64,000 nt of DNA from Ferrimonas lipolytica. GTDB taxonomy: Bacteria; Pseudomonadota; Gammaproteobacteria; Enterobacterales; Shewanellaceae. The first letter of the stretch is position 1. Each line of letters opens with the position of its first letter. The position numbers and the translations under genes are program-made. Shown here piece by piece: positions 23,683 through 33,482 of the stretch. The stretch spans positions 2,666,001 to 2,730,000 of the forward strand of contig NZ_CP051180.1 in NCBI RefSeq assembly GCF_012295575.1, given 5' to 3'. The notes beneath the pieces were generated by a model that saw only the letters and a program-made list of their open reading frames with translations, made no database searches and was not told where the DNA came from.

Positions 23683-23759
23683 TGGCAGGGGTAGAGAGAT
23701 TCGAACTCCCAACACCCGGATTTGGAATCCGGTGCTCTACCAATTGGAGCTATACCCCT
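23683..23759 (-). tRNA. trpT: tRNA-Trp (CCA), copy 2
   Basis: 77 nt, identical to copy 1, with encoded CCA end and anticodon CCA. It has its own promoter, so it is probably expressed. Confidence 0.97.
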
Positions 23760-23773
23760 TCGAACGCTAGAAG

Positions 23774-23801
23774 ATTATAAGGATACCCCTTCAAAGGTAA
23801 A
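23774..23801 (-). promoter_or_regulatory. Promoter of tRNA-Trp copy 2
   Basis: On the minus strand -35 TTTACC and a perfect -10 TATAAT, spaced 16 bp. The upstream GCGCTTTACC resembles GTGCTTTACC at copy 1, though the spacer sequences differ. Confidence 0.8.
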
Positions 23802-23860
23802 GCGCTTTCTTGTCTAGCGCGAACCAAGTGGGCACATTAGCAGCAATTCGCACTAAATAA

Positions 23861-24139
23861 GGCTGTGTAGCAACTAACTGTTGTGCTTCCAATACTGTTA
23901 AAGCACCGGCTAGGGCAGCTCCGATACAAGGGGTAAAGCACTGCCGTCGTTGGTCTTCTGCCACATTGGGGCAGTCCAGCGAAGCGTTTTGGGCTGCGAC
24001 CTAAGGCAAAGGGGGCCTAGCGCCCCCCCTAATGCATACAAGAATGTGCCATCGCCACCGCGACACCCTCCCCTAAAGCAGCGCAATCGCTACAGCCGAA
24101 GGCCTGATATAAATCTCAACAGTTAACTGTGACACAGCC
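23861..24139 (+). mobile_element. MITE-like repeat, copy D
   Basis: 279 bp, both ends present (GGCTGTGTAGCAACTAACTG ... GTGACACAGCC). The flanks CTAAATAA and CGGAATAA agree at 6 of 8 positions, a decayed target duplication. It lies between tRNA-Trp copy 2 and yjjP; about 160 bp of unassigned sequence follow before yjjP. Confidence 0.88.
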
Positions 24140-24298
24140 CGGAATAAACGCCATTCCAATCGTCGTGCTGTTAACCAATGCGCGTATTTGAAGTTAACCG
24201 AGCTATCAACAATAACCATTATTTATCAGTTTGATGGTTAATCGTGTACCGCCACAAGATAGCTGATACAGTTTGGTTGACGTTAAAGAGGCCCCACC

Positions 24299-25081
24299 GT
24301 GACCAGCAAACTAACCGAGTCTGATCAACGCGCCCTATCTCGCCTTTGTATTCAATCAGGGCAGATGCTGCTACAGCATGGCGCAGAAAGCACCCTAGTG
24401 GTGGATTTAACCCGACGCTTGGGCTTGGCCCTCGGTATCGAGGAGATCGAGGTGTCCCTCTCTCCCAACAGCATATCAGTCACTACCATCACCGATCGCC
24501 ACTGCATTACTACCGTACGCCAATGCCCTGATCACGGCATCAATATGCATGTCATTACCAAGATCCAACACCTTGTGGTTATGACAGAGCATCAGGTGTT
24601 GGACACATATGCAGCCGCAGCACGATTACAGAAGATCACCGCCAAACGCTACAACCGGTGGTTGGTGTTAGTAATGGTAGGCCTTTCTTGTGCAGCATTT
24701 AGCCGCTTAGCCGGTGGTGACTTCGCCGTCTTTGCGATGACATTTATCGCTACCTGCTGCGGTATGCTGGTACGGCAAGAACTGGCCCATCGTCACTTCA
24801 ACCCATTGCTAAACTTCGGCGCGACCGCCTTTGTAACCACTTCAGCATCGGTGCCAGGGTTTTATTTTGAGATTGGCAACAACCCTTCGTTAATCATGGC
24901 TTCAGCGGTATTGATGTTAGTGCCCGGCTTCCCGCTGATTAATGCGGCGTCCGATATGGTCAAAGGCCACATCAACATCGGTGTTTCCCGCTGGGTAATG
25001 GCATCGCTGTTAACGTTGGCGACCTGTATGGGCATAGTTCTCGCCATTAACTTATTTCAATTGTGGCCTTGGATGCGATGA
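24299..25081 (+). CDS. yjjP: YjjP-type membrane protein (ThrE/DUF1212 family)
   Basis: 260 aa with a GTG start (AAAGAGG upstream). The cytoplasmic N-terminal half carries the hallmark LLQHGAES motif and IEVSLSPNSISVT; the C-terminal half has about five membrane segments from residue 120. This is the N-terminal half of ThrE-like exporters. E. coli YjjP and YjjB together form a succinate exporter. The gene overlaps yjjB by four bases (ATGA). Succinate export would suit a fumarate-respiring organism, but the link is inference. Confidence 0.9.
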   Translation: MTSKLTESDQRALSRLCIQSGQMLLQHGAESTLVVDLTRRLGLALGIEEIEVSLSPNSISVTTITDRHCITTVRQCPDHGINMHVITKIQHLVVMTEHQVLDTYAAAARLQKITAKRYNRWLVLVMVGLSCAAFSRLAGGDFAVFAMTFIATCCGMLVRQELAHRHFNPLLNFGATAFVTTSASVPGFYFEIGNNPSLIMASAVLMLVPGFPLINAASDMVKGHINIGVSRWVMASLLTLATCMGIVLAINLFQLWPWMR

Positions 25082-25542
25082 ATCTCCTACTCACCATTAT
25101 TCACCATGCCTTCTTCGCTATGATCCCCGCAGTGGGCTTTGGCTTACTGTTCAATGTTCCGCTAAAGGCATTGAAATATTGTGCTGCCGGTGGCGCTATC
25201 GGTGTGGTTTGTCGTTACTTATTGCTAGAGCAAGGGGTTTCAATCGAACTAGCGACACTGCTTGCCACCAGTGTGGTTGGTTTTCTCGGCGTCTATTGGT
25301 CACAACGCTTTTTAGCTCACCCAAAGGTATTCACGGTCGCCGCAGTGATCCCAATGCTACCTGGAGTCTTTGCCTTTAGATCGATGATTGCGCTGGTGCA
25401 GATGAATCAACTCGGCTATAGCCCTGAGTTACTAGCTAATCTAGTGGATAACCTATTAAAGGCGGTGTTCATTGTTGGTGGCTTAGCAATTGGCCTCGCC
25501 CTGCCCGGCTTGCTGTTCTATCGACGCCGCAGCGTTATCTAA
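25078..25542 (+). CDS. yjjB: YjjB-type membrane protein (ThrE C-terminal half)
   Basis: 154 aa with four to five hydrophobic segments and VIPMLPGVFAFRSMIALV, the conserved core of the YjjB/DUF3815 family. The start at 25078 overlaps the yjjP stop. It should form the other half of the YjjPB exporter. Confidence 0.9.
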   Translation: MNLLLTIIHHAFFAMIPAVGFGLLFNVPLKALKYCAAGGAIGVVCRYLLLEQGVSIELATLLATSVVGFLGVYWSQRFLAHPKVFTVAAVIPMLPGVFAFRSMIALVQMNQLGYSPELLANLVDNLLKAVFIVGGLAIGLALPGLLFYRRRSVI

Positions 25543-25582
25543 TCAAGCCAGCCTAGTTGGGCACTTCTTTGCTATCAGGAGA

Positions 25583-25617
25583 TAAAAAATCGGCGCAACC
25601 TTATGGGCTGCGCCGAT
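25583..25617 (-). terminator. Terminator of tyrS
   Basis: Stem ATCGGCGCA/TGCGCCGAT with a TTTTTT tract on the minus strand, between the convergent yjjB and tyrS. It may also serve yjjPB weakly. Confidence 0.88.
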
Positions 25618-25669
25618 CTCTATTTCAGCTGCACGTCACTCCTTCTCGGGTGCCGTTGCTACAACGTAA

Positions 25670-26857
25670 TTAGCCGATGGTAATGCGAGCAAACTTACGC
25701 TTACCGATTTGGTAAACCGCGGTACCAGCAGCAGGTACCAGCTTAGCGTCTTCAACTTTTTCGCCGTCGATCTTAACTGCACCTTGCTTAATCATTCGCA
25801 TCGCTTCTGAGGTGGTTTTCACCAGCTCAGCTTCTTTCAACAAATTAGCGATAGGCAAGCCAGCATCAAAGCTCAGCTCTGGCATCTCATCAGGGATCTG
25901 GTTTTTGGAAAAGCGTTGCGTGAACTCGTTATGAGCGCCTTCAGCAGCGGCTTCATCATGGAAACGAGCGATGATCTCTTTAGCCAAATCGATCTTGGCA
26001 TCGCGCGGGTTCGCACCGGCTTCAATCTTGGCTTTCAGTGCTTCGATATGCTCCAGTGGCTTGAACGACAGCAACTCGTAGTAGTCCCACATCTGCTCAT
26101 CAGAGATAGACATGATCTTGCCGAACATCTCGCTTGGTGCATCTGCCACACCGATGTAGTTGTTAGCAGACTTAGACATCTTCTTAACGCCATCCAGACC
26201 AACCAGCAGCGGCATGGTAATCACCACTTGACGCTCTTGGCCTGCAGCTTTTTGCAGTTCACGGCCCATCAGTAAGTTGAACTTCTGATCAGTACCACCG
26301 AGCTCGATGTCCGCTTCAAGTGCTACTGAATCGTGGCCCTGCAGCAGTGGGTACATAAACTCGTGAATCGCAATAGCACGGCCATCAGCGTAACGCTTCT
26401 TAAAGTCGTCACGTTCCAGCATACGAGCCACGGTTTGTTGTGATGCCAACCGCAGCATGCCCTCAGCGCCAAGATCACCCAACCAGCTCGAGTTAAACTC
26501 GATGCGAGTTTTTGTTGGATCCAAGATTTTGTATACCTGAGTTTTGTAGGTTTCAGCGTTAGCCAGCACCTGCTCTTTGGTTAGCGGCGGGCGAGTGGTG
26601 TTCTTGCCACTTGGATCGCCAACCATACCGGTGAAATCACCAATCAAGAAGATCACTTCGTGCCCCAGTTCCTGAAACTGGCGCAACTTATTCAGGATAA
26701 CCGTGTGGCCCAGATGGATATCAGGGGCGGTCGGATCGGCACCCAGTTTTACTTTCAGTGGGCGACCCAATTTCAGCTTGGCCACCAACTCCTCTTCCAC
26801 TAAAATTTCATCGGTTCCACGACGAATTTCAGCTAAGGCCTTATCCAAATCAGTCAT
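25670..26857 (-). CDS. tyrS: Tyrosyl-tRNA synthetase
   Basis: 395-aa class I aminoacyl-tRNA synthetase. HLGH (residues 48-51) is the HIGH motif; KKMSKSANN is the KMSKS loop; the C terminus (about 335-395) is an S4 RNA-binding domain ([16 protein letters not shown]). Length and the IHLGHTV/QLELGGTDQ-like patterns place it in the TyrZ-like subgroup rather than E. coli-like TyrRS (inference). Divergent from the M23 peptidase gene, a neighbourhood common in Shewanella-like genomes. Confidence 0.96.
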   Translation of the reverse strand: MTDLDKALAEIRRGTDEILVEEELVAKLKLGRPLKVKLGADPTAPDIHLGHTVILNKLRQFQELGHEVIFLIGDFTGMVGDPSGKNTTRPPLTKEQVLANAETYKTQVYKILDPTKTRIEFNSSWLGDLGAEGMLRLASQQTVARMLERDDFKKRYADGRAIAIHEFMYPLLQGHDSVALEADIELGGTDQKFNLLMGRELQKAAGQERQVVITMPLLVGLDGVKKMSKSANNYIGVADAPSEMFGKIMSISDEQMWDYYELLSFKPLEHIEALKAKIEAGANPRDAKIDLAKEIIARFHDEAAAEGAHNEFTQRFSKNQIPDEMPELSFDAGLPIANLLKEAELVKTTSEAMRMIKQGAVKIDGEKVEDAKLVPAAGTAVYQIGKRKFARITIG

Positions 26858-27023
26858 TCACTGTCTCCACACGGTTTGATTCTGTCTGCAAAAGCGATAA
26901 TGTTACTGATTAGCCCTGATAAAGCAAAGAGCGGCATGGCAACAAGCGGCAATTACAGCGGTAAAAAGACCCAGTTTGCTGTTTTTGTGACGCCACACTC
27001 GCCCAACACCATTAAAAAGATTT

Positions 27024-28331
27024 ATGACCGAAGCCGTTACCCGAATTAAATCTGCAATTGTGCAGCTACCAACGCGCCACAAAGCGGCAATTGCTGCATT
27101 AACTGCCCTGATGGCGGTTATTGGTTTGCTGCCGAGCCCGGCGTCATTGGCGCAGAGCCAAACCGAGTCGATCCCAAGCGCACAAAGGCTGCCGTTAACC
27201 ATAGCGCCTATGGCGGTTTCTGCCGCTCCCCAAGCACCGATTCAATGGCGCGACTTTACCGTAAAAAATGGTGACAGCATGGCGTTGCTGTTTAACCGCG
27301 CGGGGCTGTCAGCCAAAACCCTGCATCAAATTACTCAACTGCCGCAGGCGAGCAAACAACTGACCCGGATTAAACCGGGGCAAACCATCTCCATCGCCTT
27401 TGAGGGCGAACAGCTCGCCCAGCTTCGCTACCAGCTTGCCGCTAATAGCACCTTGCTGGTTACCGCCAGCGACCAAGGCTTTACTGAGCAGCTGGAACAA
27501 CTAGAGGTTGAACAACGGGAGCAGTATGCCGCTGCCGAGATTAAATCCAACTTCTGGAACGCAGCCGTGGAAGCGGGGCTGACCCCCAACACCATTATGC
27601 AATTGGCCGGCTTGTTTGGTTGGGACATCGATTTCGCCCTCGACATTCGTCAAGGCGATAGTTTCTCAGTGTTATGGGAAAATAATTACATCGATGGCCA
27701 ATACGTCAATGAAGGTAAGATCTTAGTGGCTGAGTTTGTCAACCAAGGGGAAACCTTCCGCGCCATTCGTCATAGTGACGGCAACTACTACAGCGACAAT
27801 GGCAGCGCTATGAAGAAGGCGTTCTTGCGGGCACCGGTGCAGTTTAATTATGTCTCGAGCAACTTTAACCCGCGACGCCTGCACCCTGTTACCGGCCGAG
27901 TCAGAGCCCACAACGGCACCGATTACGTAGCACCACGCGGCACCCCCATTATGGCCGCCGGTGATGGCGTGGTTACACATTCCACTTATAACAACCTTAA
28001 TGGCAACTATGTGTTCATTAAGCACTCTAATACCTATGTCACTAAGTACCTGCACCTATCGAAGCGCTTAGTGAAAAAGGGCCAGCGAGTGAAGCAGGGG
28101 CAGTCGATCGGCAAGTTAGGCAGCACCGGGCGGGTTACCGGCGCGCACCTGCACTATGAGTTTTTGGTCAATGGTGTGCATCGCAACCCACGCACGGTCA
28201 AGCTGCCACAGTCGAAATCACTATCGGGCAAAGAGAAACAAACCTTTTTGGCCAACGCCAGTAATCTGCTTGAGCAACTTAACCACCGGCAATCATTTTT
28301 ACTGGCAAGTCGCGGGAACCAACAATTATGA
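27024..28331 (+). CDS. M23-family murein endopeptidase, MepM/ShyA-like
   Basis: 435 aa: one N-terminal membrane anchor or signal (about residues 20-42), a LysM/OapA-like region (WRDFTVKNGDSMALLFNRAG, 75-115), a second connecting domain, and a C-terminal lysostaphin-type peptidase. Zinc ligands are visible in HNGTDYVAPRGTP, in KYLHLS and in GAHLHYEF. It probably cleaves D-Ala-mDAP crosslinks for wall expansion. anmK overlaps its stop by four bases, coupling wall turnover with recycling of anhydro-sugars. Confidence 0.92.
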   Translation: MTEAVTRIKSAIVQLPTRHKAAIAALTALMAVIGLLPSPASLAQSQTESIPSAQRLPLTIAPMAVSAAPQAPIQWRDFTVKNGDSMALLFNRAGLSAKTLHQITQLPQASKQLTRIKPGQTISIAFEGEQLAQLRYQLAANSTLLVTASDQGFTEQLEQLEVEQREQYAAAEIKSNFWNAAVEAGLTPNTIMQLAGLFGWDIDFALDIRQGDSFSVLWENNYIDGQYVNEGKILVAEFVNQGETFRAIRHSDGNYYSDNGSAMKKAFLRAPVQFNYVSSNFNPRRLHPVTGRVRAHNGTDYVAPRGTPIMAAGDGVVTHSTYNNLNGNYVFIKHSNTYVTKYLHLSKRLVKKGQRVKQGQSIGKLGSTGRVTGAHLHYEFLVNGVHRNPRTVKLPQSKSLSGKEKQTFLANASNLLEQLNHRQSFLLASRGNQQL

Positions 28332-29431
28332 CTTACCTAATTGGCTTGATGTCCGGTACCTCGATGGATGGAGTTGATGCAGCCTTGGTGCAGTTTGATG
28401 ATCACGGCCAGCCAACTCTTCTTGAGCAACATACGCTGGAGTTACCGGCACCGCTGTTGATCGAACTACACAGGCTGTGTCGTCCCGGCAATGACGAAAT
28501 TGATCGGCTGGGCCGCGCCGATCGCGCTTTAGCGCAAGTGTTTGCCGAAGCCTGCCACAACCTACTGGCCAAAACCAAACTTAACGCCAGCGACATCAGC
28601 GCCATTGGCAGCCACGGCCAAACCGTGCGCCATATGCCTGACGGCCACCACGCATTTACCTTACAACTGGGCTGCCCGAACACGCTAGCGGCGCTGACCG
28701 GCATTGATGTCATCGCGGACTTCCGCCGTAAAGACATCGCCTTAGGCGGCCAAGGTGCACCGTTGGTGCCAGCGTTCCACCAAGCGTTATTTCGAAGTAA
28801 TGCCGACCGCGCTATCGTTAATATCGGCGGAATCAGCAACATTACTTGGCTTCCCAGTGATGGCAGTGAGGTATTGGGTTACGACACCGGCCCCGGCAAT
28901 ACCTTAATGGACGCTTGGTGTCGCGATCATCTCAACTGCAGCTACGATAAGGACGGCGCTCTGGCTGCCAGCGGTCTAGTTAACGATGCGCTGTTAGAGC
29001 GACTACTGAGCCACCCTTACTTCAGTCAACCAGCACCGAAAAGCACAGGCCGTGAGTTGTTTAACTCAGTGTGGCTGCAGGGCCACCTACACAGCCTACC
29101 GGCAATGGCAGATAACGATATTCTCGCTACGCTATTGGCGACCACTGTTATCAGCATTTGCGATTGCATCAGCCATCACAGTAATCACACTGAGGTTTAC
29201 CTATGTGGTGGTGGCGCATTTAATGCCGAGTTGGTACGGCAGATGCGTCAGCGCTTACCCCACAGCAATGTGCGCAGCACCGAGGCGTTGGGCCTTGACC
29301 CGCAATGGGTCGAATCCACGGCGTTTGCATGGCTGGCGTACCGCCATATTAATGGTCTCAGTGGTAATCTGCCTGCGGTGACTGGTGCCAGCCGCGAGGC
29401 TATCCTTGGCGGCTTTTACCCCTCGGGCTAG
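28328..29431 (+). CDS. anmK: Anhydro-N-acetylmuramic acid kinase
   Basis: 367 aa. The phosphate-binding loop GLMSGTSMDGVDAAL opens the protein; GSHGQTVRH, DFRRKDIALGGQGAPLVPAF and NIGGISNIT are the family's substrate and ATP contacts, followed by GYDTGPGNTLMD. It converts 1,6-anhydroMurNAc to MurNAc-6-P in peptidoglycan recycling. ATGA overlap with the upstream endopeptidase gene. Confidence 0.97.
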   Translation: MTYLIGLMSGTSMDGVDAALVQFDDHGQPTLLEQHTLELPAPLLIELHRLCRPGNDEIDRLGRADRALAQVFAEACHNLLAKTKLNASDISAIGSHGQTVRHMPDGHHAFTLQLGCPNTLAALTGIDVIADFRRKDIALGGQGAPLVPAFHQALFRSNADRAIVNIGGISNITWLPSDGSEVLGYDTGPGNTLMDAWCRDHLNCSYDKDGALAASGLVNDALLERLLSHPYFSQPAPKSTGRELFNSVWLQGHLHSLPAMADNDILATLLATTVISICDCISHHSNHTEVYLCGGGAFNAELVRQMRQRLPHSNVRSTEALGLDPQWVESTAFAWLAYRHINGLSGNLPAVTGASREAILGGFYPSG

Positions 29432-29683
29432 AGCCAGCGAAGATTCCATATTTAGGGGGAAGTTTCTCTCCCCCCTTCACCCTCCGCAACCGAACTGGCA
29501 ACACCACGTCCCGTTAGCGCCGGACAGAAATGCCACGCTTTAACCGCCATCACCGCAACAATCATTACCCTAATGAAATTTCAATTGTCACTGCCTTTAG
29601 TGACAAAAGCGGTGTTTTCATTCTGGTTACATTACGGCGGGTAGCGCTACAATAGAAACATAGCCATCAGAAAGGAATTAATC

Positions 29684-32593
29684 GTGTTAAAACAGTGGTG
29701 GGAAAAGGCGTGGGTACGCCGCGTTAGTTACGCCTTGATCGCTTTGGCGCTCTATTGCTTAACCTTGGGTTGGGGATTGCCATCATTGGCAGAACGCCAG
29801 TTGCCCAAATGGATAGCCCAGAACACCAACGGCTCCTTAAGTATTGCAAATATCAGCTTCAACCCGCTAACGTGGGAGTTAAAGGTCGACCAGGTCGCCC
29901 TTAATGATGAGGCCAGCATTCAAGTCGTTGCTCTGGAGCAAGGCGTCGTTAATATCGAACCATGGCGATCGCTATTTACACTGTCTGGCACTTTTAGCGA
30001 GATCACCCTATACGAACCGGCACTGGATTTAGTTAACCGTGACGCCAGCCTTAACATTAGCGATATTTTCGCTCCGCTAAGCAGCGATACTCCGGCGCTA
30101 GAACCGGAAGCTGAACCACAACAAGAAGCACAGCCAATACCGCTAACCATCGACCGTTTTGCACTCCAGCGAGGTGCGGTTAGTTACCAAGTCGATGACC
30201 ATAAGCCGCTTAAGTTCGAACAACTTAGCCTAGCTGGAGAACAACTCGATTTCGCCCACGATGGCAACAAGATTGCATTGGCACTGGTTGGCCCAGGCGG
30301 CGGTGAATTGGACCTTAAGCTCGACAGCCAACTTACCCCGCTAAACGTGCAAGCCGAGCTAGCACTGCGTAAGGTACAGCTGCAGCCATTTTGGCAATTC
30401 CTGCAATTGCCGTTGGCGTTTGATCTTGACCAAGGGGCGTTAGCGCTTACCACCCAGATCAGTGTGACCGAACAAGGCAACGGGATCTCCGCGCACATCA
30501 GCAATAGCAATGTTGATATCACCCAAGTGGCCTTAAGTCACCAACAACAACCACTGCTCAGCATTGATAGCCTCAATGTCAGTGAGCTCGAGCTGCGCTG
30601 GCCGGAACAACAGTTGGCAATTGCTGGGGTTACCTTACAAGGTGGCCATGGCCACGCCCAACTGGATCAAGACGGTCTCAATTGGGCAACCCTATTCCAA
30701 CCCATCGACAACGGCGATGACAATGCTGCCCCCGCGACAACAGATGAGCCTACTGAACCGAGCGAACCATGGGTTGTTACCCTTGATAAAGCCGCCATCG
30801 AGCAGTGGCAGTTTAACCTGACAGACACCACCCCTGAGACCGCCGTACAGTGGCAAGTATTGCTTAACAGCTTTAGCGCTGCGCCGCTTGGTAGCGATCT
30901 GAGCAAGCCCATCGCCTTGGCACTGGCAACCACCATCAATGAGCAAGGTCGCTTCGATTTTTCCGGCAATTTACAACCTGATGCACTGACCCTTGATGCC
31001 CAGCTAGCATTGCAACAGTTCAACTTGCTCGACACCATTCCCTATTGGCAACAGCAGGTGGCGATTAAACTACTCTCTGGCCAAGCGGGTTTCGACGGGA
31101 CATTACAGCTCAAGGGGACGGAACCGTTAGACGTTAGTTTTGATGGTCGCACTGAGATCAGCAACTTTGTTACTCAAGACCCAAATGGCCAACGAGATCT
31201 CCTCAAGTGGAAATCCTTTGCGTTGGAACAGCTAAGTGTCGCCACCGCCCCGATGGCAATCTCAATTGATACCGTTAAAGCGGTCGCGCCTTATGCTCGT
31301 ATCATCATTGATGAGGACGGCAGCACCAACCTCAGCCAGCTATCGAGCAACGATAGTGCCGCCCAAACCGATGACGCTGTCGTTGAAACTGCGCAAACTG
31401 ATGTGGCTACTAATGAACCAGCCGCTGAGTCAACGGCACTGCCGCTGCAATTGGAGATCGGTCAGGTGGTGATTACCCAAGGCAGTGCCTTCTTCGCTGA
31501 CAACTCCTTAACACCGAAATTTGCCACCGGTATCGAACAGATTGAGGGGCGCATTGGCACCCTAAGTACCGACTTTGACAAACCAGCTGAGGTCGACATT
31601 GCCGGTAAAGTCGACCGTTATGCACCGATGAGCTTGCAAGGCGAACTGCAACCGTTTGGTGCTGACCGTGAGCTCGACTTAGCCCTCAATTTCGACAACA
31701 TCGAACTAACCTCGCTTAACCCGTACTCGGGCACCTACGCCGGCTACTTCATTGATCAAGGCCAACTCAATTTAGCCCTCAATTATCAAATGGAAGGCAA
31801 TAAGCTGAACGGCAACAACAAGGTAGTTCTTAATCAGCTCAAGCTTGGCCAGCGCAGTGAATCTGAACAAGCCACTAGCCTGCCGGTTTCTTTAGCGCTC
31901 GCGTTAATGCAAGACAGCAACGGCGTCATCGATCTTGAGCTCGATATCAGCGGCGAGGTTGATGATCCCTCATTCGCCGTTGGTCCTTTAGTGATGAAGG
32001 CATTAACCAATGTCATCACTAAAGCGGTTACCGCGCCATTTTCACTGTTAGGTAGTTTGCTGGAAGGCGATCCACCGGCGCAGTTTGTGCAGTTTGCCGC
32101 AGGTGAGATTGAGGTAACAGAACAGGCCCAAGCGGATCTAAAACGCCTTAGCAAAGCGCTCGAACAGCGGCCAGGGTTGAACCTAGCGCTGCTTGGTTCT
32201 ATCTCGCCCAATGCCGATAAACGGGCGTTGGCGGAACGCCGCCTTAGTGAGCAACTTGGTTTCGAGGTTAGTGACTTAAGCAGCGACAGCGATTGGCAAC
32301 GCCTAGTTCGGTTGGCACAGACTCAATTAGGAAAAGAGACGGTGACAGTGCTGCAACAACAGCAACCGGAACCGGCGCAATGGCAACCACTGCTATTGGA
32401 GAAAATGGTTGAGGCACAAGCGGTATCCGATGAGGCGTTATCAAAACTGGCACTGAATCGTGCCGCCAACACCAAACAGGTGCTGGTTGAAGTGGTTGGC
32501 TTGCCTCCTGAACGGGTGTTTGTCCGAGAAAGCCGAGTTAACCTCGATACCCGTGGCAGCCGCGTTAATCTGGAACTGAGTGCCGGTAGCTAA
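29684..32593 (+). CDS. AsmA-like DUF748 membrane-anchored protein
   Basis: 969 aa with a GTG start (AAAGGAA seven bases upstream). A single membrane segment (about residues 14-34) is followed by a very long periplasmic beta-rich body in the AsmA/DUF748 style (EITLYEPALDLVNRD, SLQGELQPFGADRELDLAL, LNPYSGTYAGYFIDQGQLNLALN). The Glu/Pro/Ala-rich stretches near 125-145, 345-360 and 570-600 look like flexible linkers. The C-terminal region (about 800-969) is helical, then a VFVRESRVN segment. AsmA-like proteins are implicated in lipid transport between membranes; the specific role here is unknown. Monocistronic with its own terminator. Confidence 0.88.
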   Translation: MLKQWWEKAWVRRVSYALIALALYCLTLGWGLPSLAERQLPKWIAQNTNGSLSIANISFNPLTWELKVDQVALNDEASIQVVALEQGVVNIEPWRSLFTLSGTFSEITLYEPALDLVNRDASLNISDIFAPLSSDTPALEPEAEPQQEAQPIPLTIDRFALQRGAVSYQVDDHKPLKFEQLSLAGEQLDFAHDGNKIALALVGPGGGELDLKLDSQLTPLNVQAELALRKVQLQPFWQFLQLPLAFDLDQGALALTTQISVTEQGNGISAHISNSNVDITQVALSHQQQPLLSIDSLNVSELELRWPEQQLAIAGVTLQGGHGHAQLDQDGLNWATLFQPIDNGDDNAAPATTDEPTEPSEPWVVTLDKAAIEQWQFNLTDTTPETAVQWQVLLNSFSAAPLGSDLSKPIALALATTINEQGRFDFSGNLQPDALTLDAQLALQQFNLLDTIPYWQQQVAIKLLSGQAGFDGTLQLKGTEPLDVSFDGRTEISNFVTQDPNGQRDLLKWKSFALEQLSVATAPMAISIDTVKAVAPYARIIIDEDGSTNLSQLSSNDSAAQTDDAVVETAQTDVATNEPAAESTALPLQLEIGQVVITQGSAFFADNSLTPKFATGIEQIEGRIGTLSTDFDKPAEVDIAGKVDRYAPMSLQGELQPFGADRELDLALNFDNIELTSLNPYSGTYAGYFIDQGQLNLALNYQMEGNKLNGNNKVVLNQLKLGQRSESEQATSLPVSLALALMQDSNGVIDLELDISGEVDDPSFAVGPLVMKALTNVITKAVTAPFSLLGSLLEGDPPAQFVQFAAGEIEVTEQAQADLKRLSKALEQRPGLNLALLGSISPNADKRALAERRLSEQLGFEVSDLSSDSDWQRLVRLAQTQLGKETVTVLQQQQPEPAQWQPLLLEKMVEAQAVSDEALSKLALNRAANTKQVLVEVVGLPPERVFVRESRVNLDTRGSRVNLELSAGS

Positions 32594-32624
32594 ATCGAGC
32601 GGCAATACACTGCCATCAAAAAAA

Positions 32625-32648
32625 AGCCGCTCAATGAGCGGCTTTTTT
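32625..32648 (+). terminator. Terminator of the DUF748 gene
   Basis: AGCCGCTC-AAT-GAGCGGCT followed by TTTTT. Repeat copy E begins two bases later. Confidence 0.93.
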
Positions 32649-32649
32649 A

Positions 32650-32860
32650 GGCTGTGTAGCAACTAAGTGTTGTTCTTCCCAATGCTGTTAAAGCACCGAC
32701 TAGGCGAGTTTTGATACAAGGGGGATTCCAAAGGGGGCAGAACTCCCCCTAATGCATACAAGAATGTGCCGTCGCCACCGCGACATAGCCCCTTAAGAAT
32801 ACTGCCATCGGTACAGCCGAAGGCTTAAGATAAACTTCAACAGCTAACTACGACACAGCC
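32650..32860 (+). mobile_element. MITE-like repeat, copy E (internally deleted)
   Basis: 211 bp with both ends (GGCTGTGTAGCAACTAAGTG ... CTACGACACAGCC) but lacking about 80 bp of interior present in copies B, D and G: it jumps from TTTTGATACAAG straight to GGGGATTCC. Inserted at the T-tract of the DUF748 terminator. No clean 8-bp duplication (TTTTA on both sides, offset). Confidence 0.88.
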
Positions 32861-32885
32861 TTTTAGCGCGACACAGGCAACGCCC

Positions 32886-33263
32886 TTATTCAGCGTAGCT
32901 GCCATCCCAGTCACCGTAGTTGGCATCGCCAGCTAAGATGGTGGTGGCTACTTCACCCAATTGCGCCTTGATAACGCCTTGGATCTTAGCAATCACTTCG
33001 TCCTGAGACTCCTGCGCAGTGTAGAAGCTTACTGCTACGTGGTACTTCTTGCTGAAGAAAGCGATAAACAGATCCCAACCTTCAGTGCCTTGCAGTTCAG
33101 TTAAGGCGTCGTCCAGATCATCGAACTTCTCAATGTCTGCTTCGAAGCGAAACTCAACACAGGTTTCAGCGTAAGCGCCAATACCGTATTTTTTCTGATG
33201 GCGGGCTTTATGGTGAGACTTAAGCTCAGGTTTTGCCAATAGCGGCACTGCGGTCACAGACAT
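32886..33263 (-). CDS. Uncharacterised 125-aa protein
   Basis: I do not recognise it. The ATG at 33263 has AAAGGTA upstream and is preferred to an in-frame start 39 bp earlier. A basic N-terminal segment (KSHHKARHQKKYG) is followed by an alpha/beta domain, YAETCVEFRFEADIEKFDDLDDAL and GWDLFIAFFSKKYHVAVSFY, ending with an acidic, Trp-containing tail. There is no signal or membrane segment. The shape suggests a small cytoplasmic alpha/beta protein. It is monocistronic, between repeat copy E and a divergent transporter. Confidence 0.7.
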   Translation of the reverse strand: MSVTAVPLLAKPELKSHHKARHQKKYGIGAYAETCVEFRFEADIEKFDDLDDALTELQGTEGWDLFIAFFSKKYHVAVSFYTAQESQDEVIAKIQGVIKAQLGEVATTILAGDANYGDWDGSYAE

Positions 33264-33482
33264 GTTGGTACCTTTTGAGTTCACGCTCCAACAGAGCGTC
33301 AATGGTAAGCGTTTGCCAATAGCAAACAGATGGATGGAGGGTAAGACAGCACTCCCAAAGACGCAACTAAATCAGCGTATTTTCCCCAGCTCTGCGAGCG
33401 ATAAGTCACCCCATACAATATGTTGTCATGGCTTTAGGTGGATTTGAGATGAATTGTGACCCGCTACCAACTTTAGTACCAA

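Larger units (their letters stand above)
23605..23759 (-). repeat. 155-bp duplicated tRNA-Trp segment
   Basis: Aligns without gaps to 12491-12645, with five mismatches by my count, all outside the tRNA and terminator. It covers the tRNA, its terminator and about 40 bp beyond. The two copies are direct repeats 11.1 kb apart enclosing the phs/ths and OYE genes. Confidence 0.92.
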
